Assembly (NCBI GenBank): GCA_037975125.1
Contig: CM075855.1
Location: 78,960,945-79,024,944 of the forward strand
Length of the DNA stretch: 64,000 bases
Source: Latrodectus hesperus
Taxonomy: Eukaryota; Arthropoda; Arachnida; Araneae; Theridiidae
Direction: 5' to 3'
Under the pieces are notes generated by a model. The model searched no databases and had not been told where the DNA came from. It was given only the letters and a program-made list of their open reading frames with translations. Shown here in pieces: positions 53,318 through 62,800 of this stretch. A program made the position numbers and the translations under genes. Each line of letters opens with the position of its first letter. The first letter of the stretch is position 1.

Positions 53318-56300
53318 TTATTTTACATTACGATAAGGAGCTAATCTATCATAATGTACTACCTTTGGTTTTGAGGAAGATGATTTCCTTATACGAACCA
53401 CGTCGTCGTTCAGTCTTTTTAGGACTGTGTAGGGACCTTCCCAGTTGGCTTGCAACTTTGGAGAAAGTCCTTTACGTCGAATCGGGTTCCACAACCAAAC
53501 TTTGTCGCCTTCTTGAAATTCATGTCCTGTCGCTCTTGTGTCATACCTTGTCTTCATTCTTTCGGTCGTCAGGTTGATTCGGTCTCGAGCGAAGTTATGG
53601 ACATCTTCAAGACGTGCCTGAAGGTCTCGAAGGTATTCCTCTGGCGATGAAGATGTATCCGGTGGTCGACCAAACTGAAGATCACAAGGGAGACGAAGTT
53701 CGCGACCAAAGAGCATCTGTGAAGGAGTATATCCGGTAGTCTCATGGACAGCACTGCGATATGCAAGCAGAAACAGCGGTAGCTTCAAATCCCAATCTTG
53801 CTGATTTCTGGAAACCATAAGTGAGAGATTATTCAAGATGGTTCTGTTAAACCTCTCTACCATGCCGTCCGATTGTGGGTGTAGTGGAGTGGTCTGCGTC
53901 TTGTCTATTCCGAGAATTTGACACATTCCTTTAAACACAACAGAGGTGAAATTTGTCCCTTGATCAGAATGGATTTGTAAGGGTGTGCCGAATCTGGAAA
54001 CCCATTGCTGCACTAGAACCTCGGCTACTGTAGTCGCCTCTTGATCGGGGATTGCAAACGCTTCAGGCCACTTAGTAAAGTAGTCCATGACAACTAGTAT
54101 GTATTTGTTGCCATTTGAAGATAGTGGTAAAGGACCCAAAATGTCTAATGCTATTCGCTCAAAAGGTGCTCCTACGTTGTACCGCTGCAACCTTCCTCGG
54201 CTGCGTTTCTTTGGTCCCTTACGTGCCGCACAGTCATCACAAGATTGACACCATTTCTCTACATCTTGTCTAGTTTTGCTCCAATAGAAGCGTTCTCGAA
54301 CCTTCTGTAGAGTTTTCATTACTCCAAAGTGGCCTCCAGTTGAGCTACTATGCAATTCTTTCAAAACATCTGAAATTCTTGATTTTGGAAGAACAAGCTG
54401 CCATTTGAAATTACGTCCATCATCGGATTCCCATTTCCTGTATAAGACACCATTTCTTATATGGAGTGAGTCCCAAAGAGCCCAATATTGTTTAGTCGCA
54501 GGACTGTAGGTGGAGATATCCTGCCAACTTGGTTTCATACTGGAAGATTCTTTTAATTCTAAAATTGGATTTATATCTGAATCTTCTTTTTGGGCTTCTC
54601 TAAGTCCTTTATCACTCCATGGGTCTGGTTTCGGTGGAGGTGAAACAGTAACTTGGCGTACCAAAGGATTTATTAACTGATAGTTCTTCTCTACTCTAGA
54701 ACAATATCGGCAGCTTTCATTACACGGCTTCCTTGATAGTGCATCAGCATTTCCATGAAGAGTTCCTTTGCGATGACGTATTTCAAAGTCAAACTCCTGG
54801 AGTCGTTGAATCCATCTGGCTACCTGTCCTTCTGGATTTTTAAAATTTAAAAGCCAGGTTAAAGATGCATGATCTGTCCGGAGCAAGAACTTTCTTTCAT
54901 AGAGATAATGGTGGAAATGTTCTATTGCTTTGACGATTGCCAGCAATTCCTTCCTGGTTGTACAATAATTCCGCTCCGGTTTTGATAGGCATTTACTCCA
55001 ATAAGCAATGACATATTCTTTATCATCAATTTCCTGCGACAAAACAGCTCCGATATTTTCGTTGCTGGCATCCGTATCTAAAATGAATAATTTTTCGGGC
55101 TGGGGATATGCAAGAACGGGCGAAGATGTCAACGCCTCCTTCAGTTGCTTAAAAGCTTTCTCACATTCATCTGTCCATAGAAATCTCTGTTTAACTTCTG
55201 TCAACTTGTGAAGAGGTCTGGCAATACTTGAAAAACCCTTAACAAATTTCCTGTAATATGTGCATAGTCCAAGAAAACTTCTTAATTGGTGGACATCTTT
55301 TGGACGACTCCAGTCCTTAACTGCGGAGATCTTTTCAGGATCTGTTCTTACACCTTCAGCAGAGATAATGTGTCCCAGATAGCTTACTTCACGTCGGAAT
55401 AAATTACATTTGCAAGGATTCAGCTTCAGGTTGGCCATTTTTAATTTTTCCAGCACCTTTCGGATGTTTCTTAAATGGTCTTCGAATGTGCGCCCTACAA
55501 TAATGATATCGTCCAAATATACCAAACAGGCTTCGTAGGAAAGTCCTCGTAATACTGTCTCCATCAGGCGCTCAAACGTTGCAGGTGCATTGCAAAGCCC
55601 AAATGGCATAACCTTGAACTGCCAAAGTCCTTGTCCTGTGGTGAATGCAGTCTTTTCTCGATCCTCAGGATGTATCTCTACTTGCCAATAACCACTCTTG
55701 AGATCCAAAGTCGAAAACCATTGTTTTCCGGATAAAGCATCAAGTGTATCGTCAATCCTAGGAAGAGGGTAACTATCTTTTTTAGTGATGTTGTTTAACC
55801 GACGATAGTCAACGCAGAATCGGGTAGAGCCATCTTTCTTCCGAACTAAAACAATAGGCGAAGCCCAAGGACTCTCTGATGGCTCAATAATGTCATTCTG
55901 CTGCATTTCCATCAGAAGATTATCCACCTCTTCCTGCTTAGCGAATGGCAATCTTCTCGGATGTTGTTTAATGGGTGGATGATTTCCTGTATTGATTCGG
56001 TGCTGCGTCAATTTGGTTCGCCCAACATCATCTGATTTCTTGGAAAAGAGATCTCCGAATTCTAATAATAGATTTCTTGCAGCATTCCTCTGTTTATCAT
56101 CTAACTCTACACTCTGAAGGAGTTCATTAATTAGAGTGTCAGGAGGCTCAGATAGTGTGGTTTGACAATTTCGGTTAATACAGGTCACTGGAGTGCAAGT
56201 CGCCAGCACTTCTCCTTCTTTTATTAGTTTTACCTTATTGCTTAGATTAGCAACTCTTACCGGGATTACATTTCGTGAAAGGTCGACGAGGGAAGAAGCC

Positions 56301-56917
56301 ACTAGTACTCCTTTAACGCTATTGTCGGAATCTGGATATTCAGTCAATCCATAATGAAAATTATTATCTTCTGAAAGAGCTCCGGAAACTATTGTCTCAG
56401 TTCTTGGTGGTAATGTTGTTTCACTCTTTGCAGTTATATGATGGACTGATTTAATATCTGAATATTTCGTCTTAAAAATCGTTATGTCTTCAGAACATGA
56501 GTGTAGTTCATTATTTTTAAAATCTAACTTGAAATTGTTTTCTTTGAGGAAATCCAATCCGAGAATAAATTCGTCATTTATATCAGCGACATATGCCATA
56601 TGATGGTACACGGCATTACCAAATGCAATGTTTAGATTGACTTTTCCATGCACTTTAATCTTATCACCTGTCACAGTTTGGAGGGTAATGCAGGGCGGCG
56701 TCCAGATGAGTTTCTCACCAAGTTTGCGAGCCAAATCTGTCCTAATGATAGTTACGTTGGCTCCAGTATCGATTATCATTCTGCAGGGAACTTCGTTGAC
56801 ATGTCCCATAACGAAAAGTCCGTTGTCGCCGCTACTTACGGAAGAAATGTGAAACGATTTGAAATGGGGCTTCTGACTCTCTGGACATCTCCGCCCCGCG
56901 AGATGGCCACATATTAG
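53318..56917 (-). CDS. pol: Pol polyprotein of element 1 (PR-RT-RH-INT)
   Basis: The frame is 1199 codons counted from the slip point, and the first ATG is at 56809 (numbering from there below). Protease has the active site DTG at 14-16. Reverse transcriptase includes FCVDYRR near 328 and the catalytic YLDD at 431-434. RNase H carries D578 and D580. Integrase has an HHCC zinc domain (first His 827, last Cys about 857) and catalytic D889, D949 and E985, in DD35E spacing. A GPYTVLKRL (GPY/F) module follows near 1124, close to the end. All key residues are present and no break is visible, so the copy may be active. It is expected to be made as Gag-Pol by frameshifting. Confidence 0.95.
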   Translation of the reverse strand, partial: LICGHLAGRRCPESQKPHFKSFHISSVSSGDNGLFVMGHVNEVPCRMIIDTGANVTIIRTDLARKLGEKLIWTPPCITLQTVTGDKIKVHGKVNLNIAFGNAVYHHMAYVADINDEFILGLDFLKENNFKLDFKNNELHSCSEDITIFKTKYSDIKSVHHITAKSETTLPPRTETIVSGALSEDNNFHYGLTEYPDSDNSVKGVLVASSLVDLSRNVIPVRVANLSNKVKLIKEGEVLATCTPVTCINRNCQTTLSEPPDTLINELLQSVELDDKQRNAARNLLLEFGDLFSKKSDDVGRTKLTQHRINTGNHPPIKQHPRRLPFAKQEEVDNLLMEMQQNDIIEPSESPWASPIVLVRKKDGSTRFCVDYRRLNNITKKDSYPLPRIDDTLDALSGKQWFSTLDLKSGYWQVEIHPEDREKTAFTTGQGLWQFKVMPFGLCNAPATFERLMETVLRGLSYEACLVYLDDIIIVGRTFEDHLRNIRKVLEKLKMANLKLNPCKCNLFRREVSYLGHIISAEGVRTDPEKISAVKDWSRPKDVHQLRSFLGLCTYYRKFVKGFSSIARPLHKLTEVKQRFLWTDECEKAFKQLKEALTSSPVLAYPQPEKLFILDTDASNENIGAVLSQEIDDKEYVIAYWSKCLSKPERNYCTTRKELLAIVKAIEHFHHYLYERKFLLRTDHASLTWLLNFKNPEGQVARWIQRLQEFDFEIRHRKGTLHGNADALSRKPCNESCRYCSRVEKNYQLINPLVRQVTVSPPPKPDPWSDKGLREAQKEDSDINPILELKESSSMKPSWQDISTYSPATKQYWALWDSLHIRNGVLYRKWESDDGRNFKWQLVLPKSRISDVLKELHSSSTGGHFGVMKTLQKVRERFYWSKTRQDVEKWCQSCDDCAARKGPKKRSRGRLQRYNVGAPFERIALDILGPLPLSSNGNKYILVVMDYFTKWPEAFAIPDQEATTVAEVLVQQWVSRFGTPLQIHSDQGTNFTSVVFKGMCQILGIDKTQTTPLHPQSDGMVERFNRTILNNLSLMVSRNQQDWDLKLPLFLLAYRSAVHETTGYTPSQMLFGRELRLPCDLQFGRPPDTSSSPEEYLRDLQARLEDVHNFARDRINLTTERMKTRYDTRATGHEFQEGDKVWLWNPIRRKGLSPKLQANWEGPYTVLKRLNDDVVRIRKSSSSKPKVVHYDRLAPYRNVK

Positions 56918-58188
56918 TTTCCCTGTTGTGGTGGAAGATCATTTCCACCATTTTTTCGTTTCGGGCAGTCTCTCTGAACGTGTCCGACTGCACCGCAAGT
57001 CCAACACTGAATTTTCGTGTTTCTGCCACCTTTACTCAATTCTAAGTTACGGAATTTTCGCCGCAGATCTTCGATTTGCTTTCTGAGATCATAGTCCGTA
57101 TCAGTAGTAGAGACGGCTCTGATTGAGTGCCGGTCTTTACGCGCGGCCTGCTGGGCAGCCTCTATTTTATGTGCGTAGACTAGGGCAGATCCAATATCTT
57201 TGACATCGGCGAGTCTAAGTGTTTTCTGTATCTCCGGATCCCTCACACTATCGATGAAGTGATGGAGAGCCAGATCTTGACGTGTCTCAGCTGGGCAGTC
57301 CGAAAATGCTAGATGGGAAAGTCGCTGAATATCGGCAGCCAATTCTTGAAGACTTTCACCCGCTTTTTGATAGCGGGACTTTAACTGTAGTCTGCTATAT
57401 TCTTTAGTGCACTTATCTCCAAACCGCAGCTCAAGCGCACTCGATAGGGCTTGGAAATCGTGCCTCTGCTCCTCCGGAAGTGTCTCGAGGATGTCAGCCG
57501 CGTCTCCTCTTAAAGAAACCACCAGGTGAAAAGCTTGGGCTCGGGGATTCCATCCATTAGCTTCCGCTACCATCATAAACTGGGTCTTGTATACTTGCCA
57601 GGATGATTTCCCATCAAATGTTGAGAGTTTAATGTTGGCTAGGGAAGGCACAAATGTCACGTTGGGTTCCTCATGTTTGTTTGATATTTGCTTCTCCAAG
57701 CTTTCAATCTTCTTATTCATATTGTCTAATGCTTCTTCAACGTTTTCTTCTATCTCCAGAACTTTAGTTTCAACTGAAGTTACCTTATCTTCCATTGCAT
57801 TCATCTTCTCCTGAATGATGTTGGAGAATTCTTCTTTAACACTTACAATGTCCTTCTTAAGTTCCTTTTTAAGTTCCTCCTGTCCAGATTTTATCTCTTT
57901 CATCATCTCGGTTTTAATCTCTTCTTGTCCAGCTTTCATCTCTTCTTGTCTAGCTTTCATATCTTCTTGTCTAGCTTTCATCTCTTCTTGTCCAGCTTTC
58001 ATCTCCTCCTGTCCAGATTTTATCTCTTTCATCATCTCGGTTTTAATCTCTTCTTGTCCAGCTTTCATCTCTTCTTGTCTAGCTTTCATCTCTTCTTGTC
58101 CAGCTTTCATCTCAGCCATCTGCTCCGCTAATTTTTCGAGAAGACTTTTCATCAAATCCATATCCATTTTTCTTGTGACACGCTGCAT
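56914..58188 (-). CDS. gag: Gag polyprotein of element 1
   Basis: 424 residues from the ATG at 58188, which I prefer because it is the first ATG after the primer site. An in-frame ATG at 58281 lies inside the LTR and would translate through the primer site. Residues from about 26 to 115 form a coiled-coil region built of seven-residue repeats (EEMKAGQ, EEMKARQ and EIKTEMMKEIKSGQ types), encoded by 21-bp units. A further predicted coiled coil follows to about 165. The capsid-like part with FDGKSSWQVYKTQF follows, then one CCHC zinc knuckle, CWTCGAVGHVQRDC (about 395-408). It packages the element RNA and forms the particle (family knowledge). The stop TAA at 56914-56916 follows directly on a slippery heptamer. 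Confidence 0.9.
   Translation of the reverse strand: MQRVTRKMDMDLMKSLLEKLAEQMAEMKAGQEEMKARQEEMKAGQEEIKTEMMKEIKSGQEEMKAGQEEMKARQEDMKARQEEMKAGQEEIKTEMMKEIKSGQEELKKELKKDIVSVKEEFSNIIQEKMNAMEDKVTSVETKVLEIEENVEEALDNMNKKIESLEKQISNKHEEPNVTFVPSLANIKLSTFDGKSSWQVYKTQFMMVAEANGWNPRAQAFHLVVSLRGDAADILETLPEEQRHDFQALSSALELRFGDKCTKEYSRLQLKSRYQKAGESLQELAADIQRLSHLAFSDCPAETRQDLALHHFIDSVRDPEIQKTLRLADVKDIGSALVYAHKIEAAQQAARKDRHSIRAVSTTDTDYDLRKQIEDLRRKFRNLELSKGGRNTKIQCWTCGAVGHVQRDCPKRKNGGNDLPPQQGN
56917..56923 (-). promoter_or_regulatory. -1 ribosomal frameshift site G GGA AAC
   Basis: The heptamer GGGAAAC lies in the gag frame as G GGA AAC, followed at once by the gag stop TAA. It fits the X XXY YYZ rule. A -1 slip enters the pol frame at 56917, which stays open to 53318. 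I see a GC-rich stretch 15-40 nt downstream (gcggggcgg) that could fold, but no clear pseudoknot. Confidence 0.75.
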
Positions 58189-58197
58189 CAACTCTTC

Positions 58198-58216
58198 AAC
58201 CCCACTTCTGACACCA
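58198..58216 (-). other. primer-binding site, tRNA-Leu type
   Basis: Two bases after the LTR the minus strand reads TGGTGTCAGAAGTGGGGTT, complementary to the 3' end of a leucine tRNA with CCA (…CACTTCTGACACCA type). Confidence 0.8.
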
Positions 58217-58218
58217 GT

Positions 58219-59090
<872 letters not shown>

Positions 59091-59130
59091 CTATTAAAAT
59101 AACAATATTTAGACATGTATATGTTAATAA

Positions 59131-59739
59131 TGTTACAAATTTGTAAATAATGATTATATTTGTCTTAAAATATCTCAGACAGATCAGAAATTCTCACATT
59201 TTGGGCAAAAATTGCGGTATTTAGACGTGTTGTAGTTTAAAAGCGGATTTCCTAATGATTTGGCGACTTGGCGACAGTTGGCGAGATTCTTGGCGACTTG
59301 GCGACGGTTGGCGATATTTTTGGCGACTTGGCGCGAAATCGATACTTCTGGAAACATCCATCACCTAAGCTCTAGGACCAATATTTTTCGAGATAGCCTA
59401 GAAGCTTCCAGAGCCTTGGCGAAATTGGTAGATTTCTCCGCCAAGTCAGGTATAAATACCGCAGCCCGACATGGAATAGTAGTAGAGTTTTGTGAAGACA
59501 GTCAGTGAGTGAAGACGATTAGTTGTGACTGCTAGTTGTTCTCTGTCTGAGGTATTTGAGACCTGTGATTAGAAGCTGTTTCTCATTATTCTATCTGACG
59601 AATTGTAGCTGTATAATTGTGATTGTTACAGCGGGAATTTCGTTTATCTAGTGAAGTTTTTACGAATAAAAGTCTTGTGTTCATTAAGTGGTTGCTTTAT
59701 TCAACTCTCAATCAACACGAACCCGTGGAGCTCGGTACA
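59131..59739 (+). repeat. 5' LTR of element 2
   Basis: Begins TGTTACAAATTT and ends GAGCTCGGTACA. TATAAATA is at 59451-59458 and AATAAA at 59665-59670. U3 (59260-59335) holds eight TTGGCGA-type heptamers against five in element 1, explained by an added segment of about 34 bp. The last one has become TTGGCGCGAAA, a perfect E2F-type site. Confidence 0.93.
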
Positions 59740-59741
59740 AC

Positions 59742-59760
59742 TGGTGTCAGAATCGGGGTT
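59742..59760 (+). other. primer-binding site of element 2
   Basis: TGGTGTCAGAATCGGGGTT. The first eleven bases match the leucine-tRNA complement, but the AGT of element 1 has become TC with neighbouring changes, which would weaken priming. Confidence 0.7.
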
Positions 59761-59769
59761 GAAGAGTTG

Positions 59770-59880
59770 ATGCAGCGTGTCACAAGAAAAATGGATATGG
59801 ATTTAATGAAAAGTCTTCTCGAAAAATTAGCGGAGCAGATGGCTGAGATGAAAGCTGGACAAGAAGATATGAAAAACTGA
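59770..59880 (+). pseudogene. gag start fragment of element 2, truncated by a frameshift
   Basis: Opens at the ATG that matches the gag start of element 1 and runs 36 codons into the first coiled-coil repeats. A small indel (atgaaaaactga) then brings a stop at 59878-59880. Translation of the rest would need a restart downstream. Confidence 0.85.
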
Positions 59881-59881
59881 G

Positions 59882-62800
59882 ATGAAAGCTGGACAAGAAG
59901 AGATGAAAGCTGGACAAGAAGAGATGAAAGCTAGACAAGAAGAGATGAAAGCTGGACAAGAAGAGATTAAAACCGAGATGATGAAAGAGATAAAATCTGG
60001 ACAGGAAGAGATGAAAGCTGGACAGGAGGAGCTTAAAAAGGAACTTAAGAAGGACATTGTAAGTGTTAAAGAAGAATTCTCCAACATCATTCAGGAGAAG
60101 ATGAATGCAATGGAAGATAAGGTAACTTCAGTAGAAACTAAAGTTCTGGAGATAGAAGAAAACGTGGAAGAAGCATTAGACAATATGAATAAGAAGATTG
60201 AAAGCTTGGAGAAACAAATATCAAACAGACATGAGGAACCCAACGTGACATTTGTGCCTTCCCTAGCCAATATTAAACTCTCAACATTTGATGGGAAATC
60301 ATCCTGGCAAGTATACAAGACCCAGTTTATGATGGTAGCGGAAGCTAATGGATGGAATCCCCGAGCCCAAGCTTTTCACCTGGCGGCTTCTTTAAGAGGA
60401 GACGCGGCTGACATCCTCGAGACGCTTCCGGAGGAGCAGAGGCACGATTTCCAAGCCCTATCGAGTGCGCTTGAGCTGCGGTTTGGAGATAAGTGCACTA
60501 AAGAATATAGCAGACTACAGTTAAAGTCCCGCTATCAAAAAGCGGGTGAAAGTCTGCAAGAATTGGCTGCCGATATTCAGCGACTTTCCCATCTAGCATT
60601 TTCGGACTGCCCAGCTGAGACACGTCAAGATCTGGCTCTCCATCACTTCATCGATAGTGTGAGGGATCCGGAGATACAGAAAACACTTAGACTCGCCGAT
60701 GTCAAAGATATTGGATCTGCCCTATTCTACGCACATAAGATAGAGGCTGCCCAGCAGGCCGCGCGTAAAGACCGGCACTCAATCAGAGCCGTCTCTACTA
60801 CTGATAGGGACTATGATCTCAGAAAGCAAATCGAAGATCTGCGGCGAAAATTCCGTAACTTAGAAATGAGTAAAGGTGGCAGAAACACGAAAATTCAGTG
60901 TTGGTCTTGCGGTGCAGTCGGACACGTTCAGAGAGACTGCCCGAAACGAAAAGATGGTGGAAATGATCTTCGTCAGAAGCCCCATTTCAAATTGTTTCAT
61001 ATTTCTTCCGTAAGTAGCGGCGACAACGGACTTTTCGTTATGGGACATGTCAACGAAGTTCCCTGCAGAATGATAATCGATACTGGAGCCAACGTAACTA
61101 TCATTAGGACAGATTTGGCTCGCAAACTTGGTGAGAAACTCATCTGGACGCCGCCCTGCATTACCCTCCAAACTGTGACAGGTGATAAGATTAAAGTGCA
61201 TGGAAAAGTCAAGCTAAACATTGCATTTGGTAATGCCGTTTACCATCATATGGCATATGTCGCTGATATAAATGACGAATTTATTCTTGGATTGGATTTC
61301 CTCAAAGAAAACAATTTCAAGTTAGATTTTAAAAATAATGAACTACACTCATGTTCTGAAGACATAACGATTTTTAAGACGAAATATTCAGATATTAAAT
61401 CAGTCCATCATATAACTGCAAAGAGTGAAACAACATTACCACCAAGAACTGAGACAATAGTTTCCGGAGCTCTTTCAGAAGATAATAATTTTCATTATGG
61501 ATTGACTGAATATCCAGATTCCGACAATAGCGTTAAAGGAATACTAGTGGCTTCTTCACTCGTCGATCTTTCACGAAATGTAATCCCGGTAAGAGTTGCT
61601 AATCTAAGTAATAAGGTAAAACTTATAAAAGAAGGAGAAGTGCTAGCGACTTGCACTCCAGTGACCTGTATTAACCGAAATTGTCAAGCCACACTATCTG
61701 AGCCTCCTGACACTCTAATTGATGAACTCCTTCAGAGAGCAGAGTTAGATGATAAACAGAGGAATGCTGCAAGAAATTTATTATTAGAATTCGGAGATCT
61801 CTTTTCCAAGAAATCAGATGATGTTGGGCGAACCAAATTGACGCAGCACCGAATCAATACAGGAAATCATCCACCCATTAAACAACACCCGAGAAGATTG
61901 CCATTCGCAAAGCAGGAAGAGGTGGACAATCTTCTGATGGAAATGCAGCAGAATGACATTATTGAGCCATCAGAGAGTCCTTGGGCTTCGCCTATTGTTT
62001 TAGTTCGGAAGAAGGATGGTTCTACCCGATTCTGCGTTGACTATCGTCGGTTAAACAACATCACTAAAAAAGATAGTTACCCTCTTCCTAGGATTGACGA
62101 TACACTTGATGCTTTATCCGGAAAACAATGGTTTTCGACTTTGGATCTCAAGAGTGGTTATTGGCAAGTAGAGATACATCCTGAGGATCGAGAAAAGACT
62201 GCATTCACCACAGGACAAGGACTTTGGCAGTTCAAGGTTATGCCATTTGGGCTTTGCAATGCACCTGCAACGTTTGAGCGCCTGATGGAGACAGTATTAC
62301 GAGGACTTTCCTACGAAGCCTGTTTGGTATATTTGGACGATATCATTATTGTAGGGCGCACATTCGAAGACCATTTAAGAAACATCCGAAAGGTGCTGGA
62401 AAAATTAAAAATGGCCAACCTGAAGCTGAATCCTTGCAAATGTAATTTATTCCGACGTGAAGTAAGCTATCTGGGACACATTATCTCTGCTGAAGGTGTA
62501 AGAACAGATCCTGAAAAGATCTCCGCAGTTAAGGACTGGAGTCGTCCAAAAGATGTCCACCAATTAAGAAGTTTTCTTGGACTATGCACATATTACAGGA
62601 AATTTGTTAAAGGTTTTTCAAGTATTGCCAGACCTCTTCACAAGTTGACAGAAGTTAAACAGAGATTTCTATGGACAGATGAATGTGAGAAAGCTTTTAA
62701 ACAACTGAAGGAGGCGTTGACATCTTCGCCCGTTCTTGCATATCCCCAGCCCGAAAAATTATTCATTTTAGATACGGATGCCAGCAATGAAAATATCGGA

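Noticed and set aside
59131..59131. Target duplication of element 2 matching element 1's TA target
   Set aside because: The left flank is gttaataa rather than (TA)n, and the right end is outside the window, so nothing can be said about its duplication.
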